The notes below the pieces were generated by a model. It was not told the DNA's origin and ran no database searches. It worked only from the letters and a program-made list of their open reading frames with translations. Below are positions 21,185 to 32,099 of a stretch of DNA of 64,000 nt, one piece after another. A program made the position numbers and the translations under genes. The DNA comes from an uncultured Clostridia bacterium. GTDB lineage: Bacteria; Bacillota; Clostridia; Christensenellales; CAG-314. The first letter of the stretch is position 1. The number at the start of each line of letters is the position of its first letter. The stretch covers positions 17,743 through 81,742 of the forward strand of contig CAMRUG010000005.1 of NCBI GenBank assembly GCA_947053925.1, read 5' to 3'.

Positions 21185-22579
21185 TTATACAATGTATTTA
21201 ACATCGTCAGGTTTGGCCGAGCGTATTTCTTCGGCTGTTTTTTCGTAGCCTTTGCGCCCGAACAACGCGTAAGTTGCATTTTTGCCGCCCTCTACCCCCG
21301 GTTGGTTGTATGTATTGATATTGAGCATAGCTCCTACATAAGCCGTTTGCAACTGCATTAAATACAGCAACGCACCTATATTGTATTCGTCAACTTTATC
21401 CATACTTATTGTATAATTCATACGTCCGCGCTTGGTTAACGTATAACGCGTCGCTTTAAGTTCGTTGGTCATAAGTTCGGCAAGAGTATGTCCGCACAGG
21501 AAGCTGACGTCGGGGAAGGATTCGCAGCCGTTGGGTATTGTCCTGTCCGTTCTGAAATTGTTTACTTCCAAAAACGTAATTACTTTGTCGTACGGTCCTT
21601 CGTTATACAACTGCACTTGACTGTGCTGGTCGGTAACTCCCAAAGATTTAACGGGCGTTTGACCGACGTTTACGGTTTTACCGTCAAGGTCAACCTCTTT
21701 ACCAAGACTTTCCGCCCAAAGTTGAGCGTACCAGTCAGCTATATATTTAAGACTGTCGGCATACGGCATCATGACGCCGATATTTTTGCCTTTGTTCATT
21801 GCAATATATTGAAGCGCGGCAACGGCAAGGGCGGGGTTTTGCGCTATATCTGACGACTTAGCGCGTTCGTCCATATCCTGCGCGCCTTTTAACATTTGCT
21901 TGATATCTATACCCACAACCGCCGCAGGAAGCAACCCTACAGGGGACAATTCCGAAAAACGTCCGCCTACGCCGTCGGGGATATACAGCGTTGCGAAATT
22001 CTGTTCTTTTGCAAGTTTTATAAGATTACCTTTGCTTTCGCTTGTAGTTGCAATGATATGCTCGCGAGCCTTGTCTCCCAACTTTGCTTTTAACATATCC
22101 ATAACTATCAGGTACTGACTCATAGTTTCGCTTGTCGCGCCCGATTTAGTTATAACGTTAAAGACGGTATTTTTGACGTCTATTATATCGAATAAAGCAT
22201 TCATTCTTTCGGGGTCGACGTTATCCACAACGTAAAAACGCGGAGTTTTGCGTACAGAACGCGGCAGTTCGTTATAATACAAGTGCTTTAATGCGTAAAA
22301 TACCGCAATAGGTCCTAACGCCGAACCGCCGATACCCAACACTACGAAGTTTTCAAAACGCTTTTGGATATCCGCCGCCATTTTCTCTATTGTTCTGACG
22401 ACTTCCGTTTGGTTATAGGGGCTGTCCATCCAACCCTGCATAGCGTTGCCTCTGCCCTGTTCGACTTTGTTATGAGCCGACTTTGCAAGGGGCAGAATTT
22501 TATTCAATTCGTCATCGGTTATTCCCTGTTGTCCGATAACGCTTGCCATCATATTGTTGTAATTGACTTTTATACTCAT
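21185..22579 (-). CDS. pgi: glucose-6-phosphate isomerase
   Basis: GIGGSALGP; VITKSGATSET; VGGRFSELSPVGL. Confidence 0.96.
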   Translation of the reverse strand: MSIKVNYNNMMASVIGQQGITDDELNKILPLAKSAHNKVEQGRGNAMQGWMDSPYNQTEVVRTIEKMAADIQKRFENFVVLGIGGSALGPIAVFYALKHLYYNELPRSVRKTPRFYVVDNVDPERMNALFDIIDVKNTVFNVITKSGATSETMSQYLIVMDMLKAKLGDKAREHIIATTSESKGNLIKLAKEQNFATLYIPDGVGGRFSELSPVGLLPAAVVGIDIKQMLKGAQDMDERAKSSDIAQNPALAVAALQYIAMNKGKNIGVMMPYADSLKYIADWYAQLWAESLGKEVDLDGKTVNVGQTPVKSLGVTDQHSQVQLYNEGPYDKVITFLEVNNFRTDRTIPNGCESFPDVSFLCGHTLAELMTNELKATRYTLTKRGRMNYTISMDKVDEYNIGALLYLMQLQTAYVGAMLNINTYNQPGVEGGKNATYALFGRKGYEKTAEEIRSAKPDDVKYIV

Positions 22580-22589
22580 AATTACTTCC

Positions 22590-24974
22590 TTATTCGATAT
22601 TATATTTCCCGAACAGACTTTTAAGCGCTTTACCGCGTTTTTTGTTTGCGTGATAATAAATAAACATTGCGTATTTTGCTTTTATGCCGCCGACGCTCAT
22701 CAATGAGATTATCGGCGTGGTTATAGCGCCTTGGTAAAGCATTTGCGCAACGGGGTCGTCCGCCGATTTTGTAGGAGACAGCTTGCGCGTATAGTTTTTA
22801 GCAAACTTTGCAATCGTACGGACAAGAGCAACTTTTTCCGACATATCTTCCAACGTATTTAAAAGAGTATATTCGCCGCGTTGTAATTTAGGACGCTCTT
22901 TCTTGTGCCGGTTGCACAATCTGTAAAACTGTCCTTGTTCTATTGTAAAACTGCCTACAACTTTTTCGTAATAACAGGGATACAGTTCTCTGTCGTTACC
23001 GACGATTTCTTCGCCGTCGACAGATATATCTTCTTTCAAAATTATTTCCTCGACGTTTTTACATACCGAGACGCCGTAAGTACCCTTAACCTTAACGTAA
23101 CCGCCGTTATAATAAACCGAAAACGCGCGTTCGTCAAGCGTTAAACCGACAGTAACGCTTTGCCCTGCTTTTACAAACACTTTGTCGAATGCTCTGAGTT
23201 CGCGCTTGGCGCGCAGTATTCCGCAATCGCAGTTGTCTACATAAATCTGCACGACTTCGCTTGCATCGTACTGACCGACATTCGTTATTTGTACGCTGAC
23301 TTGAACTTTGCCGTTTTTTTGCTCGACTTTAAAATTTGAGTACTCGAACTCGGAATAAGACAGACCGTAGCCGAACGGGAAAAGCGTGCGTATACCGTAC
23401 GAATTATAGTAACGGTAACCCACGAAAATACTTTCGCGGTGTTCGTCGTTTATTCTGTCGTTGGCAAAATAATTGTAGCACGGAATATCCGACATACGTC
23501 TGGGATAAGTTTCCGCCAGTCTTCCGCTAGGCGAAACGTTGCCGAAAATAAGTTCGTAAGCGGCTTCGGTAACCGCTTCTCCGCCCAAATACATATTGAG
23601 CATTGCCTTTGCCTTATTGAGCCACGGCATAGTAAACGGCGAACCGCCGAATGCGATAAATGCTATATTAGAATTGATTTTGCGGAGTTTTCCTAAAAGC
23701 GTTTGCTGACAATTAGGAACAGAGAGTTTTTCGCGGTCATATCCTTCTCCCTCGAAATCCTCCGTCAATCCACCGAAAAACAATATGCAATCGCACTTTG
23801 CCGCAAGCGTTTCCGCTTCCTTTTCGAGTTTCGCAATAGACTTGTCGCCTTTTATGCTATATCCCTTTGCATAGGTAAAATCGACGTTATTGTCGCGAAG
23901 AACATTAAGAAAACTTTTACATTCGGCATTGACGTGGCTGCTGCCCGCGCCTTGGTAACGCGGTTTTTCCGCAAGTTCGCCGACTACCAAAATTTTCTTA
24001 TCTTTGCTTATCGGCAGTAAATTACCTTCGTTTTTAAGCAATACAGCGCAATCGGTTTCTATATCCTTTGCAACACTGTGATGATTAGAGATACTTTCAA
24101 AATCGGCTTGTTTGTTTACGTTGCATTTGTCTACAAGCGTTACAACGTTTGCTGCCGCGCGGTTGATTGCCTGAACAGATAACTCGCCGCTTTCCAACGC
24201 TTTTAAAGTGCGTTTTTCGTGATAGCCCGACAAGTCCTCGGGCATTTCAAGGTCCAGACCCGCTTCGTAAGCGCGTGCCATATCGTAACAAGCGCCCCAG
24301 TCGGACATTACCAAGCCCTTAAAGCCCCACTCGTTACGCAGAATATCCGTTAAAAGATATTTGTTTTCGGTGGCGTATTTGCCGTTGATTTTATTATATG
24401 CCGCCATTACCGTATAAGGCTGAGACTGCTTGACTACGCGCTCGAAGGCGGCAAGATATATTTCCCGCAGGGCTCTTTCGTCCACGACCGCATTTATTGT
24501 CATACGGCGCGTTTCCTGCGAATTTACAGCAAAGTGCTTTAACGAACAACCTACGCCCAAACTCTGCATTGACGACACATAAGCGGAAGCAAGTTCGCCT
24601 GCAAGCAGAGGGTCTTCGGAAAAATATTCGAAATTACGTCCGCACAACGGACTGCGTTTTATATTTACCCCCGGACCCAACACTACGGATACGTTTTCTT
24701 TTACTGCTTCTTTTGCAATCGCCTCGCCTATTCTTGCGGCATTGCTTTTATTCCACGAAGAAGCAACTGCCGAAGCCGTAGGAAAACACGTTGCCTTTAC
24801 GCTGTCGTTAATTCCGTTATTTTTGTCCGCTTGCTTTCTTAACCCGTGAGGACCGTCCGTCATCAAAACAGTTTCCAGTCCGTTTACGGTATGCGTATGC
24901 CACGCACCCTGACCGTGGACGAGTTTTGTTTTGTCGCAATCGGAAAGATTGTTCACAAATTTCTCAATGTCCAT
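22590..24974 (-). CDS. glycoside hydrolase family 3 (beta-glucosidase-like)
   Basis: TDGPHGLRKQ; KHFAVNSQE; GLVMSDWGA nucleophile Asp; C-terminal FnIII-like domain. Start set at MDIEKFVNNLS behind an RBS-like aggatgg. Confidence 0.93.
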   Translation of the reverse strand: MDIEKFVNNLSDCDKTKLVHGQGAWHTHTVNGLETVLMTDGPHGLRKQADKNNGINDSVKATCFPTASAVASSWNKSNAARIGEAIAKEAVKENVSVVLGPGVNIKRSPLCGRNFEYFSEDPLLAGELASAYVSSMQSLGVGCSLKHFAVNSQETRRMTINAVVDERALREIYLAAFERVVKQSQPYTVMAAYNKINGKYATENKYLLTDILRNEWGFKGLVMSDWGACYDMARAYEAGLDLEMPEDLSGYHEKRTLKALESGELSVQAINRAAANVVTLVDKCNVNKQADFESISNHHSVAKDIETDCAVLLKNEGNLLPISKDKKILVVGELAEKPRYQGAGSSHVNAECKSFLNVLRDNNVDFTYAKGYSIKGDKSIAKLEKEAETLAAKCDCILFFGGLTEDFEGEGYDREKLSVPNCQQTLLGKLRKINSNIAFIAFGGSPFTMPWLNKAKAMLNMYLGGEAVTEAAYELIFGNVSPSGRLAETYPRRMSDIPCYNYFANDRINDEHRESIFVGYRYYNSYGIRTLFPFGYGLSYSEFEYSNFKVEQKNGKVQVSVQITNVGQYDASEVVQIYVDNCDCGILRAKRELRAFDKVFVKAGQSVTVGLTLDERAFSVYYNGGYVKVKGTYGVSVCKNVEEIILKEDISVDGEEIVGNDRELYPCYYEKVVGSFTIEQGQFYRLCNRHKKERPKLQRGEYTLLNTLEDMSEKVALVRTIAKFAKNYTRKLSPTKSADDPVAQMLYQGAITTPIISLMSVGGIKAKYAMFIYYHANKKRGKALKSLFGKYNIE

Positions 24975-25359
24975 AATACTCCATCCTAACTTAGATAATT
25001 TTACCATACTTTAACATTATTGTGTAGTATTAAAAGACAAAAAAACGATACATTTTTTCAATATTAAATTATATCTTGAAAATACGAATTAAATGTAATA
25101 TACTGTATCTAAATAAGCGAAATGCATACGTTATCAACTGTTTTAAAACAAGCGTATGGATAAAACAATGCCAAACAAGACCGAATGCCGATACCGTTAA
25201 GAACTTAACGGGTTTATTACAGTGAGTTACTAACTATTGTAATGCAAAAGACTGCGCAAACATTTTTGCAACTGTTAACCGCATTGGAAACAATTTTTAA
25301 ACGTTCTCACGAAGTTCAGTATTACTTCTAATAATTAGCGTAAAAGAAAATTTAAAACT

Positions 25360-25761
25360 ATGATAAGATATGCAACGGAATCAGACTACAAATATCTGAC
25401 CGAAAACGACAGACATATTTTGCCTAACGAACTTAAATATGCAATAAAACGGCGCAGAATACTGATTTACGACGACGGCGGACAAATTGCTTTTACCCGT
25501 TACAATTTGTTTTGGGATAACACTCCTTTTTGCAATATGCTGTTTGTATCAAAACCGCACAGGAACAAAGGCATAGGCAAATCGTTGGTTACCTTTTGGG
25601 AAAACGAGATGAAGCAAAGCGGTTACAATACGGTTATGACTTCGACGCGCTCGGACGAAGAAGGGCAACTGTTTTGGCGCAAAATCGGTTATACCGACTG
25701 CGGCAGTTTTAAAACGGACGGCGAACCGACAGAATTGCTATTTTATAAAACACTCAAATAA
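25360..25761 (+). CDS. GNAT-family acetyltransferase
   Basis: KPHRNKGIGKSLVTFWENE acetyl-CoA binding motif. Confidence 0.82.
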   Translation: MIRYATESDYKYLTENDRHILPNELKYAIKRRRILIYDDGGQIAFTRYNLFWDNTPFCNMLFVSKPHRNKGIGKSLVTFWENEMKQSGYNTVMTSTRSDEEGQLFWRKIGYTDCGSFKTDGEPTELLFYKTLK

Positions 25762-25794
25762 TACAGGATTTTAGGTCAAAAAAGGAGATTTTGT

Positions 25795-27468
25795 ATGCAA
25801 AACAGGTGGTACAAAGAATCGGTATTTTACCAAATTTATCCGCGCAGTTTTAAAGACGGCAACGGCGACGGCATAGGGGATATTAAAGGTATAATTTCTA
25901 AGATAGATTACCTTGCCGATTTGGGAATAGACGCTATTTGGTTTTCGCCGCTTTATGCCAGCCCGAACGCCGATTTCGGATACGATATATCCGACTACAA
26001 AGCAATAAACCCCGAATACGGCACTATGGACGACTTTGACGAGATGGTAGAGAAATTACACGCCAAGGGAATACGGGTTATTATGGACCTTGTAATAAAC
26101 CACACAAGCGACAAGCACGAATGGTTTGAACAAGCCCGTTCTTCCCGCGACAACCCCTACCGCGACTACTATTACTTCCGCGACGGCCGCGGCAAAAACG
26201 GAAAAAAGCCTCCCAACAACTGGACGAGTTTTTTTGTGGGAAGCGCGTGGAAATACGAAGAAAATACCAAGCAATGGTATTTGCATTTGTTTGACGAAAA
26301 CCAGCCCGATCTTAATTATTCCAACCCAAAAGTAATGGAAGAAATAAAAGAGATTTTACACTTCTGGCTAAAAAAGGGCGTAGACGGTTTCCGCTGCGAC
26401 GTAATAACGCTGCTTTCCAAAGCCGCAGGTCTGCCAAACGGCAAACGGCGTATTGCCCTTACCGGTTCGGAACACTACATTGACGGACCGCTAATGGAAG
26501 AATATCTTTCTGAACTACAGGACGTGCTTAAACAATACGACGCGTTTACGGTGGGCGAAAGCGTATTTATAACCGTAGACAAAGCCTTGCGCTACACCAC
26601 AGAAGGCAGTGATTACCTGACTACCGTATTTTCATTCGACCACGTTTCGGCAGACAACCGCTTCGGAATTAAGCAACTGCCCAAAAAATTCAGTTTAAAA
26701 GATTTGAAAAAAGCGTTGACGCGTTGGCAACACGGTTTGTACGGCAAAAGCTGGAATACCCTGTTTTGGGAAAACCATGACAGCGCGCGCATTGTAGGAA
26801 GATATTGCAGCGACAAAATAAACCGCGAGCAGGGAGCGAAAATGCTGGCGAATATTCTTTTGACGCTGTCGGGAACGCCCTTTATTTACCAAGGACAGGA
26901 ATTCGGAACTGTCTCTGCGCGAATGACGGACATAAACGATTATCAAGACGTGGACGCTTTGCGCAGTTACAAACTGTTACGCAAAATTTTCGGCAAACGA
27001 AAAGCAATAAAAACTATCGCTTACTGTTCGCGCGACAATGCCCGTACTCCCATGCAATGGAACGCAGGCAAAAACGCAGGCTTTACGGACGGCGAATCCA
27101 CTTGGCTTAAAGTTGCAAACAGTTACGTTGACATAAACGCCGAAACGGCTGAGCTTACGCCCGATTCGGTACTGCACTACTATAAAAAACTTATCAAACT
27201 ACGCAAAAGCGACAAGGCGTTTGTGTACGGAACATACCTTGACCTAATGCCCAAGAGCAAAAAACTGCTTGTTTATTTGCGCGAGAGCGAATACGGAACG
27301 CTGCTTGTAATAAACAATTTTGCAAACAAAGCCGTTAAGTTTGCTCCGCCGAAAACAGTTAAAAACGGGCAATACCGTCTTTTAGTAAGCAACTACGCCG
27401 ATTCGCCGAATACAATTCAAAAAACGGTATTGCGCCCATACGAAAGCATTGTTTACAAATTGTCCTGA
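25795..27468 (+). CDS. glycoside hydrolase family 13 alpha-glucosidase (oligo-1,6-glucosidase-like)
   Basis: WYKESVFYQIYPRSFKDGNGDGIGDIKGI; DLVINHTSD; GFRCDVI; ENHDSARIVGRY. Confidence 0.95.
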   Translation: MQNRWYKESVFYQIYPRSFKDGNGDGIGDIKGIISKIDYLADLGIDAIWFSPLYASPNADFGYDISDYKAINPEYGTMDDFDEMVEKLHAKGIRVIMDLVINHTSDKHEWFEQARSSRDNPYRDYYYFRDGRGKNGKKPPNNWTSFFVGSAWKYEENTKQWYLHLFDENQPDLNYSNPKVMEEIKEILHFWLKKGVDGFRCDVITLLSKAAGLPNGKRRIALTGSEHYIDGPLMEEYLSELQDVLKQYDAFTVGESVFITVDKALRYTTEGSDYLTTVFSFDHVSADNRFGIKQLPKKFSLKDLKKALTRWQHGLYGKSWNTLFWENHDSARIVGRYCSDKINREQGAKMLANILLTLSGTPFIYQGQEFGTVSARMTDINDYQDVDALRSYKLLRKIFGKRKAIKTIAYCSRDNARTPMQWNAGKNAGFTDGESTWLKVANSYVDINAETAELTPDSVLHYYKKLIKLRKSDKAFVYGTYLDLMPKSKKLLVYLRESEYGTLLVINNFANKAVKFAPPKTVKNGQYRLLVSNYADSPNTIQKTVLRPYESIVYKLS

Positions 27469-27653
27469 CAGAATTATAAACAAACGGTAAAAATTTGCCG
27501 TATCAGTAGTTGCACTAGAAAATTTTTTACGAAGAATTAAAATACAGCGCACTGTGCCTTGCAAAAAGGAATGCACTGATTTATTTTACTTGGGCATTTG
27601 TTTGTGATAAAATAATCTAAAATAAACAGTAATTTATCAAAGAGGATAATACA

Positions 27654-28046
27654 GTGAACAAAGAATGGGAAAGATTATACGAAGAAGCAATGAGCGTTTT
27701 GAATCCGCACGATGTTTCCAACAAAATGTGGGTGGGGAGCGTGGCATCTGCCGTACTTACGAAAAAAGGTAATATTTATAAAGGTATATGCATTGATACG
27801 GACGGCTCTATCGGTATGTGCGCGGAAAGAAATGCTTTGTCGACAATGCTTACATTCGGCGAAAGCGAGATTACAAAAGTAGTTTCGGTATATAAAGACG
27901 GAAATGTAATTCCGTCTTGCGGTATTTGCAGAGAATTTATGATGCATTTAGGCGGAGATACCGAGAATATTGAAATTCTATTGGATAAAGACGGACGGTC
28001 GGCTAGATTGATTGATTTGATGCCTGAATATCCGCGGCATAAGTAA
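27654..28046 (+). CDS. cytidine deaminase-like protein
   Basis: CAERNAL and PSCGICREF zinc motifs; GTG start in-frame with ATTAAA region not excluded. Confidence 0.85.
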   Translation: MNKEWERLYEEAMSVLNPHDVSNKMWVGSVASAVLTKKGNIYKGICIDTDGSIGMCAERNALSTMLTFGESEITKVVSVYKDGNVIPSCGICREFMMHLGGDTENIEILLDKDGRSARLIDLMPEYPRHK

Positions 28047-28124
28047 AACTAAATATTTAGAGAAATAAAAATTGACATCGCTTAAGAGGGGCTCGTCAAT
28101 TTTTGTTGCGTAAGGACGACAATT

Positions 28125-28163
28125 AAAAGAGCGGAGAATTTTAAAACTCTCCGCTCTTTTTTT
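28125..28163. terminator. bidirectional hairpin terminator
   Basis: AAAAGAGCGGAGA-attttaaaac-TCTCCGCTCTTTTTTT. Confidence 0.85.
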
Positions 28164-28208
28164 ACTACGGGAACTGCCGTTAACCGGCAGTTTTTTGTTT
28201 AGTGTAAT

Positions 28209-28670
28209 TTAATTTTTTAACAATGTTTTGATATAATCGTCGGGAGGACTTTCGACGTAAGTTACATAAGGTAATTCGCTTTGGTCATCGCCGTATAACT
28301 TAACCGTAAGTTTGCGGGTTTGATTGTTGTAGCATACGCAGTTGAGCGCAACGGCGGGAGCGTAACCTTCTTTTTCTACCACTACCGTAACGGTACCCCA
28401 TTCGGAAATGTTGACGTCATAGCAGTTAGTAAGCGCGCCGATTTCTATTGCAGGAGACAGACCTTTGTTATCGGTATAAAAACTGCTGCCTAAAACCGTA
28501 ACCTTGGCATTGTGCACGGGGTTATTGTCTAAATCTACAACGGTTACTCTTATATGGGTATCGCTTACCGATGCGGACACGTTTACGGAGTGGTCTATCG
28601 CCGTAAGTACAACGATTACCAAAGCAAGTAAAGAGAGCGCCGCCGCCACGTTTTTTAATGTCGCTTTCAT
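28209..28670 (-). CDS. hypothetical exported protein with carboxypeptidase-regulatory-like (Ig-fold) domain
   Basis: N-terminal TM; RVTVVDLDNNPVHNAKVTVLGSSFYTDNKG resembles CarboxypepD_reg-type domains. Confidence 0.6.
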   Translation of the reverse strand: MKATLKNVAAALSLLALVIVVLTAIDHSVNVSASVSDTHIRVTVVDLDNNPVHNAKVTVLGSSFYTDNKGLSPAIEIGALTNCYDVNISEWGTVTVVVEKEGYAPAVALNCVCYNNQTRKLTVKLYGDDQSELPYVTYVESPPDDYIKTLLKN

Positions 28671-28959
28671 ACGACTATTATACTGTACATTCCTGTTTAA
28701 TATGCCTTGAAATAACTGTATAAAGTAAAAAACGCAGTATACCTGCGCTAATAATTTTAAACGGAATTTTACCGTAATTATTGTTTACGCAAAACTGCAA
28801 AACAACATTTTTCAAAGTTAGCATAACGGTAATTTCGTATTTTTGAGATAAAAAAAATGTTGCCTAGTAAAGGGCGTTTACAACGCCGATAAACTGCGCA
28901 AACCTGACATTTGCAACAGAACAGCGTGTAATTCTATAGAGTATAAAAATACCTTTATT

Positions 28960-29865
28960 CTATTCATTTTCCACGCATACGAGAATATAACTGCCGTTTC
29001 CTGTAATTGCCGCGTGTTCGCCCGAAGACACAAACGCCGTTTCTCCTTTTTTAAGAACAAGACCGTTCAATTCCATTTCGCCCTCGATTACCGTTACCGA
29101 AACAAAACTGTCGTCGCGCCCTACCGTTCCGTCTCCGTTATAACGGTAGGCAGAAAAGTATTTGCATTTGCAAAGCAGACCGTCTTTAACTGTATTTGAG
29201 ATTTCGTATTTATTTAAAGCGGCAACTTTTAAAGCCTTTTCTATATGCAAGGGACGTTTATTGCCGTCTGCGTCTACCCTGTCAAAATCGTAAAGACGGT
29301 ATGTTAGCGTGCTGTTTTGCTGAATTTCGGCAAGGGTAACTCCTGCGCCTATTGCGTGGATTGTGCCGGCCTCAATAAAATACGTTTCTCCCCTATGAAC
29401 GGGTATTTTGTTAAGCAGAGAACAAACCGTACCGTCTTTAAGCGCGGAAAAAAGTTCCTGTTCGGTAACGTTTTTGTTAAGTCCTAAGTAAATGAATGCG
29501 TCCGCTTCGGCATTTAAAATATACCAGACTTCCGTTTTGCCGTACTGACCTTCGTTTTTAAGCGCATAGTCGTCGGACGGGTGTACCTGTACGGATAAAT
29601 TCTGCGCGGAATCTATCAATTTGACCATTACTGGGAAATTGGCAAAAGCATTGACATTTGCGCCCAAATCGCACTTTGTAACTACGTCCGCTAACAGCCT
29701 GCCGCAATGCTCGCCGCTGTCGATAACGGAGGGGCCAACGGGATTGAAAGACAATTCCCACGATTCGGCAACGGTATCTTGATTACTTACCTTGCCGTAT
29801 TGGGTTTTTAATTTTTTACCGCCCCACAAATAACTTTTTAAAGCGGGTTTAAGTTTAATTATCAT
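28960..29865 (-). CDS. manA: mannose-6-phosphate isomerase, class I
   Basis: KSYLWGGKKL; SVQVHPSDDYA; GKTEVWYIL; start set at MIIKLKPALKSYLWGG. Confidence 0.92.
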   Translation of the reverse strand: MIIKLKPALKSYLWGGKKLKTQYGKVSNQDTVAESWELSFNPVGPSVIDSGEHCGRLLADVVTKCDLGANVNAFANFPVMVKLIDSAQNLSVQVHPSDDYALKNEGQYGKTEVWYILNAEADAFIYLGLNKNVTEQELFSALKDGTVCSLLNKIPVHRGETYFIEAGTIHAIGAGVTLAEIQQNSTLTYRLYDFDRVDADGNKRPLHIEKALKVAALNKYEISNTVKDGLLCKCKYFSAYRYNGDGTVGRDDSFVSVTVIEGEMELNGLVLKKGETAFVSSGEHAAITGNGSYILVCVENE

Positions 29866-30173
29866 AACGAATATAATAAACCAATAAACGTTTAATGTCA
29901 AATAGACGGTATAATTATAAACCGTTTTTTCTCCATTCGTATTTTTGCTACCTACACAGTACTATAGGATAACGGTTCCGTATAAGAAAACTCGCACCAA
30001 TCTAAATAAACACAAAACAATTTTTTCCGACATAATTTCTGCGGTATAGTAAATAGATACTTATTAACTACTTGCAGACATATATTTTAAAGTAATATAA
30101 CGGCATAGAACACCGCAAAGATTTTGCCGCACTTTTCGATTGATAAAATTTGACACTGCCGAAAAGATTATAG

Positions 30174-30611
30174 TCAGGTTATGTCTACTCTCTTCCATTT
30201 TGCAAAGTCGGGTGCAACGGCACCGTTTACAAACCGCTCGAATATACCCCTTACCTCGTCAAAGTCTTGCGTATCGTAAAAATACAAACAACTATCTCCG
30301 TTTTGAGTGAAAGCGGTTGCACATAACGAAAACTTTTGATAGCGGACTTCTTTTTTTAACAGTTTAAACTTGATACTGTGAAAAACCGTAAGTTCGGCAA
30401 CGCCCGAAACAAACGGAAATACGTTTACGGCAATGTCAACGCGTTCCTTAATTTTGTCGGTATATGCAGTTTTGAGAAGGGAAAAGCGACTGTCAAGTTC
30501 TACAAAGGATACCAGACGTTCACTATACCGAGCAACCTCCTTTTCATCGTTTACATCAAGCCCCAACGCTTTAAATCTTACATAATACCTTCTTTCTTCC
30601 ATACAAACCAC
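30174..30611 (-). CDS. hypothetical protein
   Basis: 145-aa ORF with no recognised domain; likely start at MEERRYYVRF. Confidence 0.55.
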   Translation of the reverse strand: MVCMEERRYYVRFKALGLDVNDEKEVARYSERLVSFVELDSRFSLLKTAYTDKIKERVDIAVNVFPFVSGVAELTVFHSIKFKLLKKEVRYQKFSLCATAFTQNGDSCLYFYDTQDFDEVRGIFERFVNGAVAPDFAKWKRVDIT

Positions 30612-30666
30612 AAAAACTCAAATAATTTTAGATTTTTCGATTCTTTTACCTTGCAACGTAAAAAGT

Positions 30667-31551
30667 TCACATTGCGCAAAGCAATTCAAATTCTATGCCG
30701 ACAACGCCAAATTCTGCTTGGCGTTCATACGAATAATACTGTAACATATCTTTAGAGTCGGGAACATCCGTTTGCAAATAGCCGCATTTGGTCATATCGA
30801 GATTATTATACAGTTGGTAAAAATCGGCAAACTTATACATATTTTTGACTTGCACTACGCACTTAGTTAAATCGGCGTTAGTATCAAGGTTGTTTAGTAT
30901 AATGTAGTCATTCTCCCGAATCTTACGGCGTTTTTCGTCATACAAGCGGAGTTCAATTGTTTTGTGTTCGCTTACGATTTTATCAAACCACTGTTTGTCA
31001 ACATTCATTTGATGGCTGTTTATGTGCAGAGTATATTCCTTGCTTTCAAAAGTCCGCTGTCCGTCGAATGCGGTATACGAACCGTCTTTTCGGTAGACAA
31101 AACCGCACTTTTGTATAACCCTTTCCGAACGGAGGTTTTGCTTAGCGTGTTCGCATTTAAAGTCAGTTACTCCTTGAGCCGCACGGTACGCAAGCAACGC
31201 TTTACTTGCTTGAGTACAATAACCTTTGCCCCAGTAGGCTCTTGCAAGGTTGTAGCCCAATTCGTGTATTCCGCTTTTGTTTACCGCAACGTTGCCGCTA
31301 CCTATAAGCAGACCGTTTTCGCGCAGAAAAAATCCGAAACAGTTATGACCGCTTTCGGCTATCCACTTTGCAACGTCTTCGACATTTCGGTATGTAGTGT
31401 AATTCATAAACCGCGTAACTTCTTTATCCCCGCACCACTTAAACGCCTGTTCGGCATCCGAAACGTCAAGCGGTATCAAGAACAGTCGCGCCGTTTGAAT
31501 ATATTTGCCGTCTGTTTTCGCCTGCGCTATGCGCTTTGACAAATTTGTCAT
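30667..31551 (-). CDS. GNAT acetyltransferase fused to C-terminal ASCH domain
   Basis: N-terminal GNAT (ELGYNLARAYWGKGYCTQASKALL) then ASCH-like HKTIELRLYDEKRRKIRENDYIILNN...YYSYERQAEFGVVGIEFE. Confidence 0.85.
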   Translation of the reverse strand: MTNLSKRIAQAKTDGKYIQTARLFLIPLDVSDAEQAFKWCGDKEVTRFMNYTTYRNVEDVAKWIAESGHNCFGFFLRENGLLIGSGNVAVNKSGIHELGYNLARAYWGKGYCTQASKALLAYRAAQGVTDFKCEHAKQNLRSERVIQKCGFVYRKDGSYTAFDGQRTFESKEYTLHINSHQMNVDKQWFDKIVSEHKTIELRLYDEKRRKIRENDYIILNNLDTNADLTKCVVQVKNMYKFADFYQLYNNLDMTKCGYLQTDVPDSKDMLQYYSYERQAEFGVVGIEFELLCAM

Positions 31552-32099
31552 TTTACGTCCCCTTTTAAAGGTTTTTCTTTGTCGGTAAGCCCTCTGTGAT
31601 GTTGACAGTAAAACAAATAGTTTATGTATGACGTATCGTAAGGCACAAATTCGCCGTTATTTATTTTGTCTATAATTTGCGCGCAAGTTAGCCACTCAAC
31701 TTCGGAGACCTCTTCCTGCTGTAATTTGACGTCATTTATATCCACGTCCATCGTTACGCAATAAACGTCGTCAAAACCGTAATTGAAATGCACCGTTAGC
31801 GACGGAACGATATTATCGGGTAATGTTATGCTCAGTTCTTCCGCCGTTTCGCGTATTGCCCCATCTTGAGAAGTTTCGCCGGCATCGACACAGCCGCCGC
31901 AGGAAATATCCCACAGATTAGGATAGACTATTTTGCTCGGCACACGCTTTTGACATAACATTTTGCCGTCGGATGAAAATATGCAAATATGAACAACCAA
32001 GCGGTATGTGCCCTTCGGCTGAAAGCCGCCGCGCTCCATAGTTATACCTAACAAACGACGGTTAACGTCGTATAAATCGAATAATTCCATTGTCTTCAT
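31548..32099 (-). CDS. NUDIX hydrolase
   Basis: Nudix box GCVDAGETSQDGAIRETAEELSI; 4-bp overlaps with both neighbours. Confidence 0.92.
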   Translation of the reverse strand: MKTMELFDLYDVNRRLLGITMERGGFQPKGTYRLVVHICIFSSDGKMLCQKRVPSKIVYPNLWDISCGGCVDAGETSQDGAIRETAEELSITLPDNIVPSLTVHFNYGFDDVYCVTMDVDINDVKLQQEEVSEVEWLTCAQIIDKINNGEFVPYDTSYINYLFYCQHHRGLTDKEKPLKGDVK